Both the position numbers and the translations under genes were made by a program. The notes under the pieces were generated by a model that saw nothing but the letters and a program-made list of their open reading frames with translations, did not search any database and was not told the DNA's origin. This document shows positions 1 through 5,945 of a stretch of 7,450 nt of DNA, one piece after another (position 1 is the stretch's first letter; each line of letters begins with the position of its first letter). Location of the stretch: NCBI GenBank assembly GCA_017645985.1, contig JAGCNK010000062.1:1-7450 (forward strand), in the 5' to 3' direction. The DNA is from Bacteroidales bacterium (lineage in GTDB: Bacteria; Bacteroidota; Bacteroidia; Bacteroidales; UBA3824).

Positions 1-70
1 GTAACAGGATTCGAACCTATGACCCTCTGCTTGTAAGGCAGATGCTCTGAACCAGCTGAGCTATACTCCC
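1..70 (-). tRNA. tRNA-Val (anticodon UAC), 3' end cut by window edge
   Basis: Read on the minus strand this folds as a tRNA cloverleaf. The 5' acceptor strand is GGGAGTA, the D arm is GCTC/GAGC, the anticodon loop is CTTACAA with anticodon UAC (complement of 33-35), and the T loop is TTCGAAT. It decodes GUA and, by wobble, other valine codons. It is identical to the complete copy at 125-199 over all 70 bases present. Only the last 5 bases of the gene, at its 3' end, fall outside the window. It is the downstream member of a tandem pair, 54 bases from the first copy, and is probably cut from the same precursor transcript. Confidence 0.95.
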
Positions 71-94
71 GTTTTTTCCAGAACGGAATGTCTT

Positions 95-116
95 ATTGTC
101 AATTGTACATTGTCAA
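95..116. repeat. Short direct repeat in the tRNA-Val spacer
   Basis: The 8-mer ATTGTCAA occurs at 95-102 and again at 109-116, a period of 14 bases, separated by TTGTAC. It lies in the 54-base spacer between the two tRNA-Val genes and would be transcribed with them. From memory, similar TTGTCAATTGTACA-type repeats are scattered through intergenic DNA of some Bacteroidales, so this may be a remnant of a dispersed repeat. Only two units are present here. Confidence 0.5.
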
Positions 117-124
117 CTATTATG

Positions 125-199
125 TGGGAGTAACAGGATTCGAACCTATGACCCTCTGCTTGTAAGGCAGATGCTCTGAACCAGCTGAGCTATACTCCC
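125..199 (-). tRNA. tRNA-Val (anticodon UAC), complete
   Basis: This is a complete 75-base tRNA on the minus strand with its 5' end at 199. The seven acceptor pairs, GGGAGTA with TACTCCC, close perfectly, and the discriminator base is A (complement of 125). The anticodon UAC is the complement of 162-164. The D and T arms are canonical, including TTCGAAT in the T loop. The 3' CCA is not encoded: the bases following the discriminator on the minus strand are CAT. It must therefore be added by tRNA nucleotidyltransferase. It is the promoter-proximal gene of the tandem pair, about 33 bases downstream of the -7 box at 233-240. Confidence 0.97.
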
Positions 200-232
200 G
201 TTGTTAATGAACCTCGTTTGTTTTTCACGATG

Positions 233-264
233 CAAAAGTACTTCTAATAATCCATATCTGCAAA
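233..264 (-). promoter_or_regulatory. Bacteroidota-type promoter for the tRNA-Val pair
   Basis: On the minus strand TTTG (complement of 261-264) is followed after exactly 20 bases by TACTTTTG (complement of 233-240). This is a full match to the Bacteroidota primary-sigma pattern TTTG / TAnnTTTG. Transcription should begin around 225-229, leaving a short leader before the tRNA 5' end at 199. Its position directly upstream of the tRNA genes supports the call. Confidence 0.75.
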
Positions 265-336
265 TTTTATAGCTATTTTTTTACAATATTTTTTGCGTAA
301 TATTTCAATTAGTTGAATAATTGCCGGTTATGCTGT

Positions 337-3174
337 CTATTTCTTCTTTAATTTGGCTTTCAAATACTGTCCAGTGTATGATTCTTTGCATTTTGCCACC
401 TCTTCGGGTGTGCCGGCGCATACAATGTTGCCTCCGTTTTTGCCTCCTTCTGGTCCGAGGTCGATGATATAGTCCGCCGATTTGATAATCTCGGGGTCAT
501 GTTCGATGATGATGGCGCTGTTGCCACGGTCGATGAGCGCGTTGATGGCGTTCAAGAGGTTTTTGATGTCGTGGAAATGAAGTCCCGTGGTGGGTTCGTC
601 GAATATGAATACTGTGTGCTCGTCGCGTTTTTCGGTGAGAAGGAATGTGGCGAGTTTTATGCGCTGGTTTTCACCGCCCGACAGCGTGTTTGAGGTTTGT
701 CCTAACTTGATGTAGTCGAGTCCCACCTGGCATAGTGCGCTGAGCTTGGCTGTGATTTTTTTTGCCGATGCCGATGTCTTGTCTTCTCCGAAGAACTCCA
801 CCGCTTCGGCTACCGACATGTTTAGCACGTCGTAAATGTTCTTGCCGCGGTATTTTACGTCGAGCACCTCGTCTTTGAAACGTTTGCCGCCGCAGCTTTC
901 GCACACAAGGTATACGTCGGCCATAAACTGCATCTCCACCTTGATAACTCCGTCGCCTTGGCACTCTTCGCATCGTCCGCCGTCGGTGTTGAACGAGAAA
1001 TGTCCCGCCGTGAATCCCATCTGTTTCGACAATTGCTGCGAGGCGTAGAGCTTGCGTATTTCGTCAAACGCGCCTATGAATGTCACGGGGTTGGAGCGCG
1101 ACGATTTGCCTATCGGGTTTTGGTCGATGATTTCCACGTTTTGTATCATCTTGATGTCGCCTTCGATAGAGTCGTGCTCGCCGGGTTTTATGCCAGTGTC
1201 GGTAAGTTGCTGTGCCAGTGCGGGGTAGAGTATTCCCTTGATTAGCGACGATTTGCCCGAGCCGCTCACGCCTGTGATCACGGTCATCATATAGAGCGGA
1301 ATGTCCACGTTGATGTTTTTGAGGTTGTTCATTCTTGCTCCTTTTACGGTGATGCGTGGCGACGCTTTCGGATTCCATATCCGTCGTGTGGGTATGTCGA
1401 TTTTTTCGCGGCCGGTAAGGTATCTGGCGGTGAGGCTGTCGGCTGTTTCTAACTGTTTGATAGAGCCTTGAAACATTATTTCACCACCGTAGATTCCTGC
1501 TTTTGGTCCTATGTCGATTATCTCGTCGGCTGAACGTATGATGTCCTCGTCGTGTTCCACCACAATGACGGTGTTGCCTAAGTCGCGGAGGTTTTTTAGC
1601 ACCTTGATAAGTTTGGCTGTGTCGCGTGTGTGCAGACCTATGCTCGGCTCGTCTAGTATGTAGAGCGAACCCGTAAGGCTCGAGCCTAGCGATGTGGCAA
1701 GGTTGATTCGCTGCGATTCGCCGCCTGACAGGGTAGAGGATAGGCGGTTGAGGTTAAGATAGTTGAGCCCCACGTCGCACAGAAATTGCAGTCGCGAGAG
1801 TATCTCTTTTAATATTCTGTCGGCTACAGTTTTTTCGGTTTCGGTCAGCTCTATTGTCTTGAAAAATTGCAACAGCTCGTCTACCGGCATTGTTACCAGC
1901 TGGTCGATGCTGCGGTTGCACACTTTTATATATTGTGCCTCTTTTTTGAGACGTGTGCCGTGGCAGTCGGGACATTCGGTTACGCCTCTGTATCGCGACA
2001 GCAGCACTCTGTACTGTATTTTGTAGCACTCTTTTTCCAGCATCTTGAAAAACTCGTTGATGCCGTAGCTTCCGTTCCACAGTATGTCCAACTCGCTTTT
2101 GGTCAGCTCCATATAGGGCTTGTGAATCGGAAACTGTTTGTAATGCGTGCGCTCAAAATACTCTTTGAATTTGTTCATCTGCAATCCGCTCCAGCATTTT
2201 ACTGCGTTGTCGTGAACTGAGAGACTTTTGTTGGGCACTACCAAGTCGGGGTCGATGCCGATTACCGAGCCTGTGCCCTCGCAGGTGGGACAAGCGCCTA
2301 TCGGATTGTTGAACGTGAAGGTGTAAATGGTTGGTTCTTCGAACTTTATGCCGTCGGCTTCGAATCTTGTGCAGAAACTTTCGCGAAGAGTTTCGTCGCC
2401 GTTTTGTATTTCTATCATGCAGTCGCCGCCGCCTTCGTAAAAGGCAGTTTGAACGCTGTCGCCCATTCGGCTCATGGCGTCGGGTCTGGTGCTGCTCTTG
2501 AAACGGTCGATGAGCAGGTATATCTCTTTGTGTTTTTTGCTGAAATTCTTTTGCTGAATGGCGTCGGCTATGGTTATGATCTCCTTGTCTTTTCCGTCTA
2601 CAGCCATTAAACGTGTTATACCTTGAGCCATAAGTATTTGCAACTGCTGCTCAATTGTTCTTCCTTCAGAAACGACCACAGGCGCCAGAAGAGTTACCTT
2701 TGTGCCTTCGGGAAAACTTACTATGCGGTTTACCACGTCGTCAACGCTGTGGCGCTTAACTACTTGTCCGCTTACGGGCGAGATGGTTTTGCCTATACGA
2801 GCATAGAGCAGTTTCATATAGTCGTAAATCTCGGTGGCAGTGCCCACTGTGCTTCGGGTGTTTTTGCTTGTTACCTTCTGCTCTATGGCTATGGCTGGCG
2901 GAATGCCTTTGATATAGTCTACCTCAGGTTTTGTGATTCTGCCCAGAAACTGTCGTGCGTATGCCGAAAGGCTCTCCACGTAGCGTCGCTGACCCTCGGC
3001 GTAGAGAGTGTCGAATGCGAGAGTGGATTTGCCCGAACCGCTCAGTCCGGTGATTACTATGAATTTGTTTCGCGGAATTTCTAGCGATATATTTTTGAGG
3101 TTGTGCAGCCTTGCGCCTTTGATTACGATGTTTTCTGATTCGGACTCAGTGCCGCCCTTTTTTTTGTTTTCCAT
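337..3174 (-). CDS. uvrA: UvrABC system protein A (excision repair damage sensor ATPase)
   Basis: UvrA is the dimeric ABC-type ATPase that finds bulky DNA lesions and loads UvrB in cytoplasmic nucleotide excision repair. The 945-residue product has the usual family length and both ATPase halves. Half one has Walker A GLSGSGKST at 43-51, signature LSGGESQ at 482-488, Walker B ending DEPS at 508-511 and switch His541. Half two has Walker A GVSGSGKS at 635-642, signature LSGGENQ at 831-837, Walker B ending DEP at 859-861 and His892. The C-terminal zinc finger is intact as CX2CX19CX2C (C735, C738, C758, C761). The C401/C404 pair CPDCHGTRL is also present. The first zinc module keeps only its second pair (C295, C298), with a lone C268 upstream. 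The start is the only reasonable Met, and the N-terminus is a short charged tail. It diverges from the DUF4293 gene. Confidence 0.98.
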   Translation of the reverse strand: MENKKKGGTESESENIVIKGARLHNLKNISLEIPRNKFIVITGLSGSGKSTLAFDTLYAEGQRRYVESLSAYARQFLGRITKPEVDYIKGIPPAIAIEQKVTSKNTRSTVGTATEIYDYMKLLYARIGKTISPVSGQVVKRHSVDDVVNRIVSFPEGTKVTLLAPVVVSEGRTIEQQLQILMAQGITRLMAVDGKDKEIITIADAIQQKNFSKKHKEIYLLIDRFKSSTRPDAMSRMGDSVQTAFYEGGGDCMIEIQNGDETLRESFCTRFEADGIKFEEPTIYTFTFNNPIGACPTCEGTGSVIGIDPDLVVPNKSLSVHDNAVKCWSGLQMNKFKEYFERTHYKQFPIHKPYMELTKSELDILWNGSYGINEFFKMLEKECYKIQYRVLLSRYRGVTECPDCHGTRLKKEAQYIKVCNRSIDQLVTMPVDELLQFFKTIELTETEKTVADRILKEILSRLQFLCDVGLNYLNLNRLSSTLSGGESQRINLATSLGSSLTGSLYILDEPSIGLHTRDTAKLIKVLKNLRDLGNTVIVVEHDEDIIRSADEIIDIGPKAGIYGGEIMFQGSIKQLETADSLTARYLTGREKIDIPTRRIWNPKASPRITVKGARMNNLKNINVDIPLYMMTVITGVSGSGKSSLIKGILYPALAQQLTDTGIKPGEHDSIEGDIKMIQNVEIIDQNPIGKSSRSNPVTFIGAFDEIRKLYASQQLSKQMGFTAGHFSFNTDGGRCEECQGDGVIKVEMQFMADVYLVCESCGGKRFKDEVLDVKYRGKNIYDVLNMSVAEAVEFFGEDKTSASAKKITAKLSALCQVGLDYIKLGQTSNTLSGGENQRIKLATFLLTEKRDEHTVFIFDEPTTGLHFHDIKNLLNAINALIDRGNSAIIIEHDPEIIKSADYIIDLGPEGGKNGGNIVCAGTPEEVAKCKESYTGQYLKAKLKKK

Positions 3175-3197
3175 GCTTTGGTCTTATACAATTTTTG

Positions 3198-3205
3198 CAA
3201 AATTA
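3198..3205 (-). promoter_or_regulatory. Likely -7 box of the uvrA promoter
   Basis: The minus strand reads TAATTTTG, matching TAnnTTTG, 23 bases before the uvrA start codon. The predicted transcript starts near 3190-3194. I see no good TTTG at the expected -33 distance (around 3224-3230), so the call rests on the -7 box and its location. No LexA-like palindrome is evident around it. Confidence 0.45.
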
Positions 3206-3213
3206 CATGATTT

Positions 3214-3247
3214 CTTGTTTTTTTTCGGCTCTTTTTGTTTAATTTTG
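3214..3247 (+). promoter_or_regulatory. Likely promoter of the DUF4293 gene
   Basis: TAATTTTG at 3240-3247 matches the -7 TAnnTTTG box. A CTTG at 3214-3217, one mismatch from TTTG, lies 22 bases upstream as the -33 element. Transcription would start near 3252-3255 and give a leader of about 28 bases before the ATG at 3281. The site faces away from the uvrA -7 box about 35 bases to the left. Confidence 0.5.
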
Positions 3248-3280
3248 CCGATTATTAATAAAAAAGTAAAATTTACGACA

Positions 3281-3742
3281 ATGATACAACGTATTCAGAC
3301 AGTTTATTGGTTTTTGGCTGCTTTGGCGGCTTGTATGATGCTTCCTTTTGAATGGATGCAGTTGATAGTTACCGATGGCGACTATGAGTTTGCCGCATCT
3401 GGTATCAACCGTATTTCAGGCACTGAGGTTCAGAATGTTATCAGCGGAATTCCCCTAATCGCCTATATTTTGGCGTTCGCTGTTTTCAATATCGTTATTA
3501 TATTTTTGTATAAGAACCGCATGTTGCAGGCTCGTCTTTCCACCATTGCCATCATCCTTGCTTTGGGGCTGTATGGCGTGATAGCTTTCTACCGCTACAT
3601 GTCGTTCACCGCCGAAGTGGTGGCTTCAAGTTTCAACTGGCCTTTGCTTCTTCCCCTGGTAGCTCTCGTGTGTGTATTCTGGGCACAGCGTGGCGCAGTA
3701 AAAGACGAAATGAAGGTGAGAAGTCTCGACCGAATCAGATAA
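3281..3742 (+). CDS. DUF4293-type four-helix membrane protein
   Basis: The 153-residue product opens MIQRIQTVYW and has four hydrophobic stretches at roughly 8-22, 56-77, 85-104 and 118-136. It ends in a charged tail finishing SLDRIR. This start motif, four-helix layout and DRIR-type end match my memory of the DUF4293 family, which is found in Bacteroidota and has no established function. It should sit in the cytoplasmic membrane, with the hydrophilic 30-55 segment between helices 1 and 2. I chose the ATG at 3281 because the family begins MIQRIQ and the promoter lies just upstream. The reading frame is open further back to 3008, but that extension runs antisense through uvrA. Its stop codon directly abuts the stop of the convergent GroES-like gene. 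Confidence 0.82.
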   Translation: MIQRIQTVYWFLAALAACMMLPFEWMQLIVTDGDYEFAASGINRISGTEVQNVISGIPLIAYILAFAVFNIVIIFLYKNRMLQARLSTIAIILALGLYGVIAFYRYMSFTAEVVASSFNWPLLLPLVALVCVFWAQRGAVKDEMKVRSLDRIR

Positions 3743-4129
3743 TCACATCTTCATCAGCCCCTCGTCTCTCACTGCCATCAGCACGGCGCTTGCCGACACT
3801 ATATAATATTGCTCGTTGTTGAATTTGATTTCAATGGCGCTGGTGCGCTGGTATACGGCTAGGTCGCCGCGCTCTACTTGCAACGGTATGAATTTCAGAT
3901 GTTTGCTGTTCTTTTTCCACGGCTCGTCGTATTCGTCGGAGGCGGGAATGGGATAGCCGGGACCTGTTTTGATCACGTAGCCGAGACTTATTTTGTCGTT
4001 GTCGATGACGCTCGCAGGCAGGTAGAGACCCGATTCGGTCTTCTCCTGTGGGTATTTGGGCTTGATTAATACCTTGTCGCTCATTATCACGAGCTGTTCT
4101 AAATCTTTTTCTTTTAAGTTTATGGTCAT
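3743..4129 (-). CDS. Divergent GroES-family (Cpn10-like) protein
   Basis: The 128-residue product resembles the GroES beta-barrel but is about 30 residues longer than the usual 95. Recognisable parts are DKVLIKP at 18-24 (compare the DRVLVKP opening of GroES), SGLYLP at 33-38 where GroES has the mobile loop GGIVL, GYVIKTGPG at 50-58, a GD at 88-89 (ERGDLAVY) and a closing strand near 108-121. Extra sequence rich in charged residues, about 60-80, separates the middle strands. True GroES caps GroEL. There is no groEL beside it, so this is more likely a paralogue than the main co-chaperonin. Whether it binds GroEL is not shown. It diverges from the rlmD operon and shares a symmetric promoter region with it. 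It ends tail to tail with the DUF4293 gene, with no spacer. Confidence 0.8.
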   Translation of the reverse strand: MTINLKEKDLEQLVIMSDKVLIKPKYPQEKTESGLYLPASVIDNDKISLGYVIKTGPGYPIPASDEYDEPWKKNSKHLKFIPLQVERGDLAVYQRTSAIEIKFNNEQYYIVSASAVLMAVRDEGLMKM

Positions 4130-4130
4130 T

Positions 4131-4165
4131 TTTGCAAAATTTTTCGGAGCAAATTTATAAATTTG
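4131..4165 (+). promoter_or_regulatory. Promoter of the rlmD operon
   Basis: TTTG at 4131-4134 and TAAATTTG at 4158-4165 fit the -33/-7 pattern with a 23-base spacer, slightly longer than ideal. Transcription would start near 4170-4173, giving a leader of about 25 bases to the ATG at 4196. The -7 box forms one half of a perfect palindrome shared with the opposite promoter. This is probably the only promoter for all three genes to the right, because their spacing leaves no room for others. Confidence 0.6.
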
Positions 4166-4185
4166 TCGCCAAATTCCTAATCAAA
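4150..4185 (-). promoter_or_regulatory. Promoter of the GroES-like gene, overlapping the rlmD promoter
   Basis: On the minus strand TAAATTTG (complement of 4150-4157) is a full -7 match. TTTG (complement of 4182-4185) lies 24 bases upstream, near the long end of acceptable spacing. Transcription would start near 4142-4145, about 15 bases before the start codon at 4129. The -7 box lies face to face with the plus-strand one inside the palindrome at 4150-4165. Confidence 0.5.
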
Positions 4186-4195
4186 AAATATAAAA

Positions 4196-5602
4196 ATGAG
4201 AAACCGTACAGGACAGATATATACAGATGTTGAGATTACCAACGTGGCAGCCGAAGGAAAGGCGTTAGCCAAAATCGACAACATGGTGGTTTTTGTAAAG
4301 GGCGTTGTGCCGGGCGATGTGGTTGACATACAGATTACCCACCGCAGCCGCAACTTCCGCGAGGCCAAGCCTATAGCGTTTAAAAAATATTCCGAAAACC
4401 GCGCCGTGCCACAGTGCCAGCATTTTGGTATCTGCGGAGGATGCGTTTGGCAAAATCTTCCTTACAATCTGCAACTCAAGTACAAACAGCAGCAGGTGGA
4501 GGACGCTTTTACCCATATCGCCAAAATTCCTATTCCTGAGGTTTCTGCCATTCTGCCGTCGGAAAAGCAATATTTTTATCGCAACAAACTTGAATTTACA
4601 TTCGCCTCGTGCCGCTGGCTCACCGAAAACGAAATGGAAGTGCCCGACTCCGAAAAACAACTTCAGGGTCTCGGTTTCCATATTCCGGGACGATTCGACA
4701 AGGTTTTAGACCTTCAAAAATGTCTGCTTCAAGACGACCCTTCAAATCAAATTCGCCTTGCTGCCAAGCAATATGCCATTGATCACAATCTTCAGTTCTT
4801 CAACCTCAAATCGCAGGTCGGATTCTTGCGCAACATATTGATTCGTACATCGTTGAGCGGCGAGGTGATGGTTATTATGGTGTTCAACGATGGCGACGAA
4901 CAGGAGCGCAACAAGATGATGGACTACCTTTGCGAACAGTTTCCGCAGATTACGTCGATGAACTATTTTATTAATACTAAGCGAAATAGCGACTATTCCG
5001 ACCTCGAATCGCATTGCTATCGCGGCAAAGACCATATCACCGAACTGCTTGGCGACCTGAAATTCAAGGTTCAACCCAAGTCGTTTTATCAGACCAACTC
5101 GCGACAGGCACTTATATTATATAGTGTGGCAAAAGATTTTGCCGCCCTCACTGGCAACGAAACTGTCTACGACCTTTACACAGGCACTGGTACAATTGCC
5201 AACTTTGTGGCTCGCAACGCTAAGAAAGTGGTTGGTATTGAGTACATTGCCGAGGCTATCGAAGATGCCAAGGTTAATAGTAAACTCAATAATATCGACA
5301 ACACTGCTTTTTATGCCGGTGATATGAAAGATGTTCTTACTCAGGATTTTATCAATCAAAATGGCAGTCCCGATGTAATGATTATCGACCCGCCTCGCGC
5401 CGGAATGCACCCCGACGTGGTGAAGACTATTCTCAACGCCGCGCCAGAAAAAATCGTTTATGTAAGTTGCAATCCAGCCACTCAGGCTCGCGACGCGGCT
5501 CTCCTTCACGAACTTTACGATGTGATAAAGATTCAGCCTGTGGATATGTTTCCGCAGACTCATCACGTTGAAAATGTAATACTAATGCATCGACGCTCAT
5601 AG
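4196..5602 (+). CDS. rlmD: RlmD-type 23S rRNA (uracil-C5)-methyltransferase
   Basis: This 468-residue enzyme belongs to the TrmA/RlmD family, which makes 5-methyluridine in RNA using S-adenosylmethionine. It has an N-terminal TRAM RNA-binding domain at about 8-62. The four cysteines of the [4Fe-4S] cluster are C74, C80, C83 and C176 in the CX5CX2C...C arrangement of RumA/RlmD. The Rossmann methyltransferase domain carries YDLYTGTGT at 325-333 for SAM binding and IDPPR at 397-401. The catalytic nucleophile is C425 in SCNPAT, and the likely general base is E459 in HHVEN. The iron-sulfur cysteines favour RlmD or RlmC over TrmA. The exact target, U1939 in E. coli numbering, is inferred from family only, because related enzymes can modify U747 or both sites. 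It is the first gene of an operon. The start follows an A-rich leader with no clear Shine-Dalgarno. Confidence 0.92.
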   Translation: MRNRTGQIYTDVEITNVAAEGKALAKIDNMVVFVKGVVPGDVVDIQITHRSRNFREAKPIAFKKYSENRAVPQCQHFGICGGCVWQNLPYNLQLKYKQQQVEDAFTHIAKIPIPEVSAILPSEKQYFYRNKLEFTFASCRWLTENEMEVPDSEKQLQGLGFHIPGRFDKVLDLQKCLLQDDPSNQIRLAAKQYAIDHNLQFFNLKSQVGFLRNILIRTSLSGEVMVIMVFNDGDEQERNKMMDYLCEQFPQITSMNYFINTKRNSDYSDLESHCYRGKDHITELLGDLKFKVQPKSFYQTNSRQALILYSVAKDFAALTGNETVYDLYTGTGTIANFVARNAKKVVGIEYIAEAIEDAKVNSKLNNIDNTAFYAGDMKDVLTQDFINQNGSPDVMIIDPPRAGMHPDVVKTILNAAPEKIVYVSCNPATQARDAALLHELYDVIKIQPVDMFPQTHHVENVILMHRRS

Positions 5603-5604
5603 TT

Positions 5605-5943
5605 ATGAAAGCACTCTTGACGGTTTTGATGATTCTCTTTTTGGGGAATGTGGCTGCGGCTCAGGTTGTTACTTTGTCGGGTTCGCAAAAACGTGTGCCC
5701 GGTAGCAATGCCGAACTGGAGTCCAAAACCGTCAAGATAACTAAAACAAAGACCATAATCTCGGTCACCGGCCACCACAACGGTTTCTGGATTGTGAAAA
5801 ACGGAAAGCAGGAAAAGGCTTTCTGGAACGAAAAACAGTCGGCTGATGCAGTCGGTTACAAGCTTGCCAAGGGTGACTACCAGGTGTATCCCAATATCAA
5901 ATCAGGAGAAAACTATGCTGATATTACCATAAAACTGCAATAG
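5605..5943 (+). CDS. Small secreted protein of unknown function
   Basis: I do not recognise this 112-residue protein. Residues 1-19 form a classic Sec signal peptide: Lys2, a hydrophobic core at 3-13, then NVAAA with probable signal peptidase I cleavage after Ala19, leaving Gln20 first. There is no lipobox cysteine, and the mature part contains no cysteine at all. The mature chain of about 93 residues is basic and has alternating polar and hydrophobic runs such as KTIISVTG and ADITIKL, suggesting beta-strands. The aromatic segment HHNGFWIVKNGKQEKAFW and the sequence YQVYPNIKSG are its most distinctive parts. It should end up in the periplasm or outside the cell. It starts 2 bases after rlmD stops and ends 2 bases before dinB starts, so it is almost certainly co-transcribed and possibly translationally coupled. 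Nothing links its localisation to either neighbour's cytoplasmic job. Confidence 0.85.
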   Translation: MKALLTVLMILFLGNVAAAQVVTLSGSQKRVPGSNAELESKTVKITKTKTIISVTGHHNGFWIVKNGKQEKAFWNEKQSADAVGYKLAKGDYQVYPNIKSGENYADITIKLQ

Positions 5944-5945
5944 CC

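Noticed and set aside
1..199. Tandem tRNA genes as an integration site of a mobile element
   Set aside because: There is no integrase, no displaced tRNA 3' fragment and no change of composition. The two copies look like a normal tRNA cluster.
306..323. Inverted repeat CAATTA/TAATTG with a 6-base loop just after the uvrA stop, as a terminator
   Set aside because: The stem is short and almost entirely A-T, and no U-run follows it on the minus strand, so a terminator call is not supported.
2623..3084. 153-codon plus-strand open frame opposite uvrA
   Set aside because: It lies wholly antisense to strongly conserved uvrA, has no promoter or recognisable domain, and is explained by the base composition of the opposite strand.
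3008..3280. Upstream extension of the DUF4293 reading frame
   Set aside because: It runs antisense through the start of uvrA, and the family begins MIQRIQ, which fits the ATG at 3281 preceded by a promoter.
5117..5566. 149-codon minus-strand open frame inside rlmD
   Set aside because: It is antisense to the conserved catalytic domain, including SCNPAT, and has no upstream promoter or domain.
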